A DNA stretch of 64,000 nucleotides from Scytonema hofmannii PCC 7110 (GTDB lineage Bacteria; Cyanobacteriota; Cyanobacteriia; Cyanobacteriales; Nostocaceae): NCBI RefSeq assembly GCF_000346485.2, contig NZ_KQ976355.1:62001-126000 (forward strand), written 5' to 3'. Positions within the stretch are counted from its first letter, which is position 1; each line of letters begins with the position of its first letter. This document shows, piece after piece, positions 36,503 through 44,413 of this stretch. Below the pieces are notes generated by a model. It searched no databases. It worked only from the letters and a program-made list of their open reading frames with translations, and was not told where the DNA came from. The position numbers were made by a program, and so were the translations under genes.

Positions 36503-37346
36503 CCCCTGACGTATCTTCCGAATTGGGCTGACCTAACCGCTTTTGTAAAGATTGCTTACCTGTCATACTCCTTTCCCAGGATTCAATGTTCCGAATCTTT
36601 TCTGCTGGGTCAGCTAAGTTTTGCGCTGCTACACGGCTTGCCCATGCCAACCTTTGCTGATTTTGCGTTTCTGTTAGGTCGGTGTAGATAGCAATTAAGT
36701 CGTAGTTCGGATACTGACTTAAATAAGTTGCTTGATCTACGCATAATAACCCAAGCATTGCGATGCCAGCGAACATCGAAGGCTTAACAATTTCTTTGAC
36801 ACGGACTCCGTTGCTATTGGTGTAATGAATCTCTGCGCTTTCTCCGTTGGCAGCCAGCGTCAGCCACTTATTATATTTTTCCTGGTGAACTGCTAACCCA
36901 ACATTTCTATCAAGGCGAAACAAAAAGCTTTTAGGGTTATTGCGTTGGCTTTCAATCTTGAAACCTAGATCGGAAGCGCAGTTCCCTGTGGTTTGTTGTA
37001 ACCATCCTCCACCACTAGCAATATCTAAGTTTCTATCGAAGCGGGTTAATCCTTGTAAGTAAGCGTCTCTTGCTGCAACTTCTGCAGTTCTAGTTTGGTT
37101 AACCTCTGGGTTGTCAGGTAAGCCTACAGCCCCTAAGTTTTCTGAATTGCTGCGGCTAGTAAATGCCGCGACAAGGAACATTAAAGCAATTCCAATTACT
37201 CCAATGCCACAAACTAGCAGCAGCACTATCAGCTTTCTTTGCTCTCTACGCTGTCTAATGGCTTCTAAGCTTACTGGTTTATTTGGCAACGCTCTTACTA
37301 ATCTGTTTTCTAAGTCATCATCACCTCTCGCTGGCGGGGATTGCAT
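36495..37346 (-). CDS. Hypothetical membrane protein of the transfer-like cluster
   Basis: 283 residues: cytoplasmic N-terminus with a basic stretch (IRQRREQRKLI), one membrane helix (about 40-62, VLLLVCGIGVIGIALMFLVA) and a large exported domain with two cysteines (GNCASDLG; LLCVDQ). Ends with a charged tail (WERSMTGKQSLQKRLGQPNS). The start has a strong AAAGGAG site. Its stop overlaps the ATPase start by 8 bp, so the two are translationally coupled. Family not recognised; size and topology resemble VirB8/TrbF-like bitopic subunits, which is only an analogy. Confidence 0.6.
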   Translation of the reverse strand: MQSPPARGDDDLENRLVRALPNKPVSLEAIRQRREQRKLIVLLLVCGIGVIGIALMFLVAAFTSRSNSENLGAVGLPDNPEVNQTRTAEVAARDAYLQGLTRFDRNLDIASGGGWLQQTTGNCASDLGFKIESQRNNPKSFLFRLDRNVGLAVHQEKYNKWLTLAANGESAEIHYTNSNGVRVKEIVKPSMFAGIAMLGLLCVDQATYLSQYPNYDLIAIYTDLTETQNQQRLAWASRVAAQNLADPAEKIRNIESWERSMTGKQSLQKRLGQPNSEDTSGGD

Positions 37347-37359
37347 AACTCACACTCCT

Positions 37360-37578
37360 TTACACACTCCGCCGCCGGAATTTAAGTACTTTGCTAGGTT
37401 GCTGTGGGGTCAAAAGTTTTAATGTCTCTTTCATCACTGACGCGCACATAACTCCAATCAATCCACCCGCACAAACGATAGCGATCGGGTTACACAACAA
37501 GCTACCCATTGCACAAGCGATCGCACTGTTAACAAAAGCTCCAACTGATGCTTCAGCTAGTAAACATAATGTGTTCAT
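37360..37578 (-). CDS. Small two-helix membrane protein
   Basis: 72 residues, ATG preceded by AAAGGAAA. Two hydrophobic helices rich in Ala, Cys and Gly (about 5-28 and 30-52; AFVNSAIACAMGSLLCNPIA, IVCAGGLIGVMCASV) and a basic tail (KVLKFRRRSV). Size and hydrophobic pattern resemble VirB2/VirB3-like small membrane subunits, but no sequence family is recognised. Confidence 0.55.
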   Translation of the reverse strand: MNTLCLLAEASVGAFVNSAIACAMGSLLCNPIAIVCAGGLIGVMCASVMKETLKLLTPQQPSKVLKFRRRSV

Positions 37579-37612
37579 CGTCGTTTCCTTTGCTGTTTAC
37601 TTTTCTTATTTA

Positions 37613-37930
37613 TTACCAGTCGCTTTTTTTTTGGACTGCTTTGCGATCGCATTTCTCCCAATAATTTGCTTTAGCAAGCCTATTCCAGATAAGAACTGTT
37701 TTAGTGTAAACATTGACTCCATAGTGTTGATAAACCTCATTCAAAGCCGCTTGCTCACCTTGTCCCAGGCGGAAAATTAGTTCAACTGGCAACAAGCCTG
37801 ATAGATGAGGCAAGAATGAACCATGTGCAAGTGGGTAATCGGTGTCATCAATTGTTTCATAATCTTCATAAGGATTATCTTCACAAGGATTTTCAACAAC
37901 CTGAACTTGATATACCTGTTGGTCGTACAT
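37613..37930 (-). CDS. Hypothetical acidic protein, 105 residues
   Basis: The N-terminal half is acidic (CEDNPYEDYETIDDTDYPLA); the C-terminal half looks globular and soluble (HYGVNVYTKTVLIWNRLAKA, then YWEKCDRKAVQKK). A GGAG ribosome site precedes the ATG. Same strand and spacing as the cluster genes. Function unknown. Confidence 0.55.
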   Translation of the reverse strand: MYDQQVYQVQVVENPCEDNPYEDYETIDDTDYPLAHGSFLPHLSGLLPVELIFRLGQGEQAALNEVYQHYGVNVYTKTVLIWNRLAKANYWEKCDRKAVQKKSDW

Positions 37931-37962
37931 AATTATCTACTCCTCAATCTGTAATGGACGGT

Positions 37963-38049
37963 TCAATTAATTACAGCTACTGGTTCTGCATTTAAACTGG
38001 CATACAGAACGCCATCTAGTTCAAAATAACCGTTGTATCTCCAGTACAT
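37963..38049 (-). CDS. Candidate very small protein, 28 residues
   Basis: ATG at 38049 follows a strong GAAGGAG site by 6 bases and encodes MYWRYNGYFELDGVLYASLN and eight more residues to TGA. It lies between two same-strand genes with standard spacing, so it is probably translated. An aromatic-rich peptide of unknown role. Confidence 0.45.
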   Translation of the reverse strand: MYWRYNGYFELDGVLYASLNAEPVAVIN

Positions 38050-38081
38050 TTAGGCTCCTTCAAAGAAGGAAAATTTTCCGG

Positions 38082-38243
38082 TTACTGGTCTGACAAAGAC
38101 CAAAGCGTTGCTATGTTATGAACCGTGTTTTCCTCGGCTTCTATAGGATCGACAGGTTCTTCTTTTTCTTCCTCTTCTGGTTCTTCTGCCTCTATGATTA
38201 AATTAATCTCCTGTATGGTTTGAAGATCTGCGGACAAAAACAT
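38082..38243 (-). CDS. Candidate small acidic protein, 53 residues
   Basis: ATG at 38243 lies inside the end of the preceding membrane-protein gene (41-bp overlap) and encodes a strongly acidic peptide (IEAEEPEEEEKEEPVDPIEA). Translation would depend on coupling, because no ribosome site is evident. The composition resembles acidic chaperone-like or DNA-mimic peptides, but this is speculative. Confidence 0.4.
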   Translation of the reverse strand: MFLSADLQTIQEINLIIEAEEPEEEEKEEPVDPIEAEENTVHNIATLWSLSDQ

Positions 38244-38388
38244 AAGTTGCGATTACTACTAACGACATTAAAGTGCTGATGCCAATAGCTATTGAACTAA
38301 CAGCAAATACTCGATCGAACGTGCGCGGCGGCGGTGACGATATCGCAAGTGCTGCTGATACTCCGGCGAAACACCCAACAGCTTCCAC
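38203..38388 (-). CDS. C-terminal membrane segment, probably joined to the upstream gene by a -1 frameshift
   Basis: From a weak GTG at 38388 the frame encodes two hydrophobic helices (CFAGVSAALAISS; FAVSSIAIGISTLMSLVVIA) and a basic end. The same frame stays open further upstream to about 38550 and reads convincingly as protein (SENSIIQKLAATNATQCATF, IRQYARVESAKRVNQARNEF) but contains no ATG. It overlaps the last 27 codons of the gene at 38454-39032. A T TTT TTG heptamer at 38544-38550 (minus strand) would connect the two frames. Confidence 0.5.
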   Translation of the reverse strand: MEAVGCFAGVSAALAISSPPPRTFDRVFAVSSIAIGISTLMSLVVIATYVFVRRSSNHTGD

Positions 38389-38453
38389 CCCCAGCGCTGC
38401 AGATGAAACAACCGCGAATTCATTGCGAGCCTGGTTAACTCGCTTTGCACTTT

Positions 38454-39032
38454 CTACCCTTGCGTACTGTCTGATAAAAGTCGCACATTGCGTGGCGTTG
38501 GTGGCAGCAAGTTTTTGGATGATGCTGTTCTCACTGCCGTCATCAAAAAATCATTGTCACCCAAGTTCAATTCTCCAGTTTCAGCAGCGCCTATTGCTCC
38601 ATTGGTGTAAGCGATCGCGTTTTGAACTGCATCAGATTCTAAAACTTCAGCCGAATTAATGGCAGCAGGTAGAAGCGTGAAGAAAGCAGCATTGTATTGG
38701 ATTGCTTTCTTTCTGACATCATCAATCAGCATATTGGATAAAACTTCGTCCTTGCTGGAGACGCCAGCAGAAACCTGCTCATTCACCTGATTGTGAACTC
38801 CTTCCGTCGCTTTATCATTCTTCAAGTTTTCTTTGCCAGAAATATGTTGGACTGCTTGAACAACAGTCATCCCTTGCTTAATCAATTTGTAAGCTTGTCT
38901 TACGAACTCTGCATCCTCATCAGCAATCTCTTGTGCTGAGAAAGGACGATTAGCAACTTGCAAAATTGTGGTCACTTCCGCAACGCTGGTTGCTCCAATT
39001 TCTTGTTTCAGTTGTTTCTTTGTTACTGTCAT
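38454..39032 (-). CDS. Hypothetical helical protein; zero-frame product at a possible frameshift site
   Basis: 192 residues in the uninterrupted frame. The N-terminal 60 residues look like a helix-turn-helix or helical adaptor (LKQEIGATSVAEVTTILQVA, FSAQEIADEDAEFVRQAYKL); the rest is helical and soluble. After codon 163 (NDFL) the frame gives an unusual Pro/Arg tail (LLPPTPRNVRLLSDSTQG), whereas the -1 frame gives a normal-looking continuation ending in two membrane helices. The full fusion would be about 276 residues. Whether this is programmed slippage or a point deletion in the T-run cannot be told here. Confidence 0.55.
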   Translation of the reverse strand: MTVTKKQLKQEIGATSVAEVTTILQVANRPFSAQEIADEDAEFVRQAYKLIKQGMTVVQAVQHISGKENLKNDKATEGVHNQVNEQVSAGVSSKDEVLSNMLIDDVRKKAIQYNAAFFTLLPAAINSAEVLESDAVQNAIAYTNGAIGAAETGELNLGDNDFLMTAVRTASSKNLLPPTPRNVRLLSDSTQG

Positions 39033-39327
39033 AGTCTGGTAGTCCTTCTTCTCTCAATTTTTTTCTAATCTCTCCCTCAATACAACCTTCATCCCTCCAT
39101 TGTCTGATTGCATCAAAGCAGTGGCGCTGAAAGTCTGAAAACGTTCTTCCATAGGGGAAGTGGTTGAATTCGGGGCATTCACTAATCAAAATCGACAAGT
39201 CACGTTTGAAGGTTGGCTCTGATACTCCCAGGTACTGCCTGAGCAAAGCTCTCCGCCATATGGTACGCTTGTTGCCTGTACTTAGATCGACGTAACTTAC
39301 GTCTACGGGTTTTCTTTGGGTTGCCAT
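38950..39327 (-). CDS. Small basic, possibly DNA-binding protein
   Basis: 125 residues. A central helix-turn-helix-like segment (LLRQYLGVSEPTFKRDLSIL) is followed by an aromatic helix (HFPYGRTFSDFQRHCFDAIR). The last 27 codons overlap the next gene and encode a less natural Asn/Thr-rich tail, so the true stop may once have been nearer 39020. First gene of the minus-strand cluster and therefore a possible regulator of it. Confidence 0.5.
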   Translation of the reverse strand: MATQRKPVDVSYVDLSTGNKRTIWRRALLRQYLGVSEPTFKRDLSILISECPEFNHFPYGRTFSDFQRHCFDAIRQWRDEGCIEGEIRKKLREEGLPDYDSNKETTETRNWSNQRCGSDHNFASC

Positions 39328-39986
39328 AGTAGCATCTAGGCTACTTCAATCCTTACTAGAAGCTGTTTTTCGGCATTCATGCTTTTAGCTTTTGAATAGC
39401 TCCGAATTAGCTCGTATTTTTAGATTAATCGGTCAAATCAAGTAGCAGCAAGCATTTTGGACAAGCACTTCCTCAAATTGCGATCGCACTACTTTGTGGC
39501 AACTTTTGTTCGATCTTCCGCACTTCTCAACTTGATTGCGGGGAGTTAAGCTTATCGGTCTTAGTTCTGCAATTACAGTAAAGCTTCACACTCTTATTTG
39601 GCGTCCGGGAAAAATAACGAGTTACATAAGCTAGTTCCTACACCTTCGTCACCAACAGCCGAGCGCATGCCCCTGGTCGATTTTTCACCCACAACTGGCA
39701 TACCCCTTCACCGAAGACTAATCGCACACCCCTGGTCGATTCTTTACCCACAACTGGCATACCCCTTCACCGAAGACCGATCGCACACCCATTGATTCTC
39801 CACCCACAGCTGGCATACCCCTTCACCGAAGACCGATCGCACGCCCATTGATTCTCCACCCACAACTGGCATACCCCTTCGTCAAAGTCTCGTTGTAGTA
39901 CTAAACTTCTTACATTCTTTAACTTCACTTCACTACCACCACCTCTCTTCACAATTGGCAAAGGTATTGTGGTAATTAACAGAATT
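39328..39986. other. Long intergenic region with HIP1 site and tandem repeats
   Basis: No convincing gene. It holds a HIP1 octamer (about 39479-39486), an AT-rich start that should contain the promoter of the minus-strand cluster, and the 56-59 bp tandem repeat described separately. It sits between the transfer-like cluster and the 3' end of the methylase gene. Confidence 0.5.
39655..39890. repeat. Tandem repeat, four units of 56-59 bp
   Basis: The core CTGGCATACCCCTTCACCGA recurs at 39695, 39754, 39810 and 39866 (the last diverges after CCCCTTC), giving periods of 59, 56 and 56 bp. Between cores the units share AAGACCGATCGCACRCCC, then ATTGATTCTCCACCCACAAC or CTGGTCGATT variants. Units are contiguous, so it is not a CRISPR. 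Each unit carries a CGATCGCA HIP1-like core. It could be a long tandem repeat of the cyanobacterial kind or an iteron-like binding array. Confidence 0.75.
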
Positions 39987-42900
39987 TTAACCCCAACGGT
40001 TCCTGCTATATTCCACAGCTTCTTTAGTTGAAAGCTTGATGCTTGAGTTATTACTACGAATATAAAAAACTTCTTCTTCCTTGCCGTTTTTATCTTTAAG
40101 TTTGACGTACACAGGTTTGGGTGAGCGTTGGACAACGACTCGACACACATCTTGTCCACTTACCTGATGAAAGGTGATACGGAAGAGAGTACCAAATTCT
40201 TTACCAATCTCCCTCAGTAGTAGGTCATTATTCAAAAACAGCATATAGCCGTCATTATTTTTCTTTTTCAAGGTCTGGTAGTCGTTATTTAACCCGATTG
40301 GTACGCCATTATCGTCAACACCTATCAACAGAGTTCCACCATTAGTATTTAAAAATGCGGCAATGGCTTTGACTATTTCATGTTCCATTGCTTTATCTTG
40401 TTTGTTCTCCCGCAAATTCCAACGTGCAGTTGACTTAAATTCTAGTTGGTGATTTTCACCTTGTTCAATTAATGCCACAATTCCTGTATCTCCAGACTTA
40501 GGTTCAAAGGCGTGATAAGCTTTTAATGCATTCTGTTTAACTTGTTCGGGAACGATGGGAAATGTACTGAGGATGTATGCAAATTCCTCTTCGGTTAAAT
40601 TGTAGAGATGGGCTATCATTCCATCAAGCTCTGCTCGTAGTTTAGCCCGTTCTGTTTCATCGGTTGCGCCTTGCTTGTGAGAACCTAATCCGACTTCTTG
40701 TGCGAGTTCGTCAAATTCAGGTGTGGTGCAGATGAGTTTTACGGCACGTTCTACTATTTCATTAAAGTAGCGATCACTTTCTGTTAGACGTGGAACGGAT
40801 AGTTGATTTATTAACCCAATTGTCACATTATTGTTCACACGACCACGTACTTGAAAATCCAAGACAAACGAACAGAAGACAGCACATATAAAAACCAACT
40901 CTTTTTTTGAGTACCCTCTAGGAACAGCATAATTAACTGAGTTATCGCAAAATGTATTTTTAGGAATGATGCAGCAAATCAAAGTTCTTGTGTGTCCTTG
41001 TCTAGCTATCCGACGATGGATGAGTCTATACTCATCACAATCAAGTTGTGTATTATAGTTTGTACTCTTTTTACCCGCAAGCTTGGTACGTCCTTTCTGA
41101 ATATTTATATAATATTTGGGAGGAGCAAAATTATGTTTAAAGTGATGAATCATACCACCTTCATAAAGAGGTTGATTTTGAGGTGAAGGAGACAATAAAA
41201 AGAAATCTTTAGTGGCAGTTTTATCAAATTCCGTTGTCAGCTTTAAATTCCATTTCCCGGTTATTTGCTCACCTATAAAAGGAAACGATGACAGTTTTTC
41301 AGCAATGTCTATATCTATTTGATGCTTAAACTCTGTGATTGAAAATGAATCGGGAGAAAAATGCTGTACTACTGTAAGTGGTATTTCTATGTGTTCATTC
41401 TTACTACTTAGAAATAAATTTAGATTTTTTGGAGACACAGCCTCTGTTGGGACAATTCTAAAAGCAGCACGAAATGAATTAGTTGAACCACCTTTTTCAA
41501 AAGAAAGTAAACAAAATTTAAAGCTGTGATCTACCCCTTCAAAGATAAACCTTTCATTCGAAAGTCCAAACAAAGTATAAATTTTAGCTCCCTGGAATAA
41601 CATTTCTCGCAACTGTTTGTTACCAGCGTCACTGTATAGACTTGTGGGTATTAAAATACCGCATTGTCCAGCATTACGTAATAAATTAAAGCATTGTTCC
41701 AAAAAAAGTTTAGATAAATTATTTTTACTAGGAACAGTTTTACCATTAATCACGGAAGTTTGGTTTTTATACTGTTCTGCTCTTTTAAAGTAAGCATTTT
41801 GGTAAGAAAAACGGCTACAATATTCTAACCAAGCTAATTGTATCTCGTCATCTTGTAAAAGTTCGTCACGCTTTTTAATAAATTCAAATACATCCATCAT
41901 TTTTCTTGTAGCGACATCACTATACTCATTAAAAAATTCTTTTTCATTAGTTTGAAAAACTTCCCAAGGAGGATTAGTGATAATTGCATCAAATCCACCA
42001 CGCCTTAGCACTTTATCAAAGTGATAACCCCAGTGAAAAGGCTTGAGGGCTGCGATATCATCAACTGTCAACACCCGTTTCTTTGATTTACCTGTTAACT
42101 GAACTTCCTCGTACTTGATACCCAAACGTTGGCTAAACTCATTCAACAGCAGAAGATTTAACTTCTCTTGCGATTCTCGGTTGAGTTTTTCAATATGACT
42201 ACGCAGCATTTGCAATCGTGATTGTTGTTCTGTTCCCTGTTGTTCGCCAGGAAGTTGTTCCTCACCAGATATAAAAGCGTGTTTTTTGTAAAGTTCAATC
42301 GATTTATTCTTCTCAACTAAGATGGCTTTATAATTAGCTGCTGCTAAAGCTTGAAGAAGATTTCCCTGCTTGGAATTGCCAACTGTATCAAAGGCGGTTT
42401 CATCGACTCGAATTAACCCAATCAGCGAGTTACCCGCCATAATGTTAAAGTCAATATTGGGCAGAGGTTCTAATTCATCCACATCATGAGCAGAAGAAAC
42501 CAATGCTAAGAAAAGACGTAGTTTAGCAATTTCTGTTGCTTCCTCCATGATGTCTACACCATAGAGATTATCAGTAACAATCCGCTTTTTAATATAATAT
42601 GATAGTGATTTATGTAACTTTCTTGTATCTTCAAGTTCCCTTTTTAAATTGGCATCTCCCATCAAATCAATTGTGCCAATCACCGCACTATAAACTTGAA
42701 TTAACGTTTTCATAGCAGCGATGAGAAATGCACCTGACCCGCAAGCTGGGTCAAGAATTGATAACATAGGTAGAATATTCTTTATCAGCAAACGGCAGAC
42801 GTTTGCATCTAACTTGATGAGTAGTTCGTTGATATCCTCGAATGGTCTATACCTATCAGATAACGCATCATTGACGCGGTCTACAATTAATTTGTGAATC

Positions 42901-43967
42901 GTTCTATCACATAGATATTCAGTAATCTGTGGTCTAGTATAGTAAGCTCCAAAAGCCTTTTGATTAATATATTTTTCAAAAATATAACCCAACACATCGG
43001 GGTTAATTTCATCATCCTTCCCCTCTGGCGTGTCATCCAAGTTCCAAGAATAACGAGCAAATAAATTGAAAACTTGTTCAAACGCCTCATCCGCTATTGT
43101 AATGTTATACTCTTGCTCAATACGATGCCTTAAAAATAATCCCCCGTTGAGATATTTTACATTTCCTACCAATGATTGTACTGATGCATCGCGGTCTGTT
43201 TCTGGTTTAGCAAAACTTTCAAAAAATAACGCTTGAAGAAATTCTTTATAAAAGAGATTTTTACCACGCCGCTTACTCGCTTCAAGTTTATTTTGCAGAT
43301 AATTTAAATCTCCATTATCAATAAATCTCTTCCGCTGTAAAAAATAAACAAACATCATCCGATTGAGAAGCACCGATGTATACCAACGTCGGTCATTTTT
43401 ATTATGAATCCCTTTTACATAACCTAAAAACTGCTGATGCTGCTCTTGAAAATCCTTATAAAACTGTTTAGTGACTCGCTCTACATCAAAAGCTTTTTGC
43501 AGTCGGTAAGCAATTTCTACAACTGATAATTCGTCATCTTCAAGTTCCGTGATATCAATCACTAAAGAACCCAGCTTACTTAAAAATAAATCTCCCGGTT
43601 GACCTTTTACATATAAATGGTCACGAATATAGCTTTTATTTTCTTCCCGCTTTACCCAATACCAAAGACTGCGAGTACGTTGACTGTCAATAAAAATCAG
43701 CAGATTTTCAGCTTTGTCCTTAGTAATTTCTTGATGAATTGCAGCGCGAACCTTAGCTTCTGGAATTACACCATCTGCTGCTGTAACTTCAAAAACCCCT
43801 ACACCCGAAAATTCTGCAATGCGCTGGTATTCATAAGTTTTGTTCTCAATCTCCAACGAAACAGCTTTTTTCCTTGAAGTTTGTGACCATCCTAACTCCT
43901 CTATAAATAGCTCCTCAAATTTAAAGTCATAGAGTAAGTCACGTGTTCGTTGAAAATTAAGTACCAT
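39987..43967 (-). CDS. Eco57I-type DNA adenine methylase fused to AlbA_2 (Schlafen-like) domain
   Basis: 1326 residues. The N-terminal 370 residues resemble the helical nuclease/specificity-associated part of large single-chain R-M proteins. Methylase motif I is ILDPACGSGAFLIAAMK (about 404-420) and motif IV IITNPPWEV (about 663-671, N6-adenine type). Target-recognition-like regions follow (about 850-1090). The last 150 residues are an AlbA_2/Schlafen-type divergent ATP-binding domain (HQLEFKSTARWNL, then GGTLLIGVDDNGVPIGL; about 1174-1220). No clear PD-(D/E)xK motif is obvious by eye at the N-terminus. It is paired with the helicase gene 446 bp upstream on the same strand; together they look like a restriction-like defence module. 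Confidence 0.85.
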   Translation of the reverse strand: MVLNFQRTRDLLYDFKFEELFIEELGWSQTSRKKAVSLEIENKTYEYQRIAEFSGVGVFEVTAADGVIPEAKVRAAIHQEITKDKAENLLIFIDSQRTRSLWYWVKREENKSYIRDHLYVKGQPGDLFLSKLGSLVIDITELEDDELSVVEIAYRLQKAFDVERVTKQFYKDFQEQHQQFLGYVKGIHNKNDRRWYTSVLLNRMMFVYFLQRKRFIDNGDLNYLQNKLEASKRRGKNLFYKEFLQALFFESFAKPETDRDASVQSLVGNVKYLNGGLFLRHRIEQEYNITIADEAFEQVFNLFARYSWNLDDTPEGKDDEINPDVLGYIFEKYINQKAFGAYYTRPQITEYLCDRTIHKLIVDRVNDALSDRYRPFEDINELLIKLDANVCRLLIKNILPMLSILDPACGSGAFLIAAMKTLIQVYSAVIGTIDLMGDANLKRELEDTRKLHKSLSYYIKKRIVTDNLYGVDIMEEATEIAKLRLFLALVSSAHDVDELEPLPNIDFNIMAGNSLIGLIRVDETAFDTVGNSKQGNLLQALAAANYKAILVEKNKSIELYKKHAFISGEEQLPGEQQGTEQQSRLQMLRSHIEKLNRESQEKLNLLLLNEFSQRLGIKYEEVQLTGKSKKRVLTVDDIAALKPFHWGYHFDKVLRRGGFDAIITNPPWEVFQTNEKEFFNEYSDVATRKMMDVFEFIKKRDELLQDDEIQLAWLEYCSRFSYQNAYFKRAEQYKNQTSVINGKTVPSKNNLSKLFLEQCFNLLRNAGQCGILIPTSLYSDAGNKQLREMLFQGAKIYTLFGLSNERFIFEGVDHSFKFCLLSFEKGGSTNSFRAAFRIVPTEAVSPKNLNLFLSSKNEHIEIPLTVVQHFSPDSFSITEFKHQIDIDIAEKLSSFPFIGEQITGKWNLKLTTEFDKTATKDFFLLSPSPQNQPLYEGGMIHHFKHNFAPPKYYINIQKGRTKLAGKKSTNYNTQLDCDEYRLIHRRIARQGHTRTLICCIIPKNTFCDNSVNYAVPRGYSKKELVFICAVFCSFVLDFQVRGRVNNNVTIGLINQLSVPRLTESDRYFNEIVERAVKLICTTPEFDELAQEVGLGSHKQGATDETERAKLRAELDGMIAHLYNLTEEEFAYILSTFPIVPEQVKQNALKAYHAFEPKSGDTGIVALIEQGENHQLEFKSTARWNLRENKQDKAMEHEIVKAIAAFLNTNGGTLLIGVDDNGVPIGLNNDYQTLKKKNNDGYMLFLNNDLLLREIGKEFGTLFRITFHQVSGQDVCRVVVQRSPKPVYVKLKDKNGKEEEVFYIRSNNSSIKLSTKEAVEYSRNRWG

Positions 43968-44413
43968 AATTTACCCTTTTAGCTGGCAAGAAAAATAGAC
44001 GGATATGGCAATTTAGCCCCTTATAATAGGGAGCATGGTAGTGCCTACCCCCGTATAGGGGATATTAGAAGTGTTATTTTTCACAGCTGTGACTTATCTG
44101 TCTTAGTGCTTTAAGTCGCTATGCGCTTCAGTGCTTACCTCATAAATTAAAAGTATATAAAGATATACTTAAAATCACCGAAATATTCCGGTTAAACTAC
44201 GGTCACATAAAAAACATAATTTCAAGACCTTTCAACTCTAAAGAGTTTTAAGTTATATACTCAAATGGCAAGTCATATAAGTATTTCACTACTTTGACTA
44301 TGTTGAGCAATTCAAAAAAAGCTAATTTATTACAATTGTGAAAGCCACAAAGTTATCAGTATTTATCCTGAAATCTCATTTGCATAGACTTGCATTGATA
44401 GTGCCATCGACGA
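43968..44413. promoter_or_regulatory. 446-bp intergenic region with several short palindromes
   Basis: No gene is present. Palindromic elements include CCCC-GTATA-GGGG (about 44050-44062) and a perfect AAGTATAT-AAAG-ATATACTT (44151-44170). The region lies upstream of the methylase and downstream of the helicase on the same strand, so the methylase probably has its own promoter here. The palindromes are candidate operator or autoregulation sites. Confidence 0.45.

Noticed and set aside
30550-39327. Complete type IV conjugation system
   Set aside because: No VirB4, VirB6, VirB10 or relaxase could be recognised; only the coupling-like ATPase and wall hydrolases fit, so a transfer role stays hypothetical.
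39655-39890. Repeat array as a CRISPR
   Set aside because: Units of 56-59 bp are contiguous and similar over their whole length; there are no unique spacers and no cas genes in the window.
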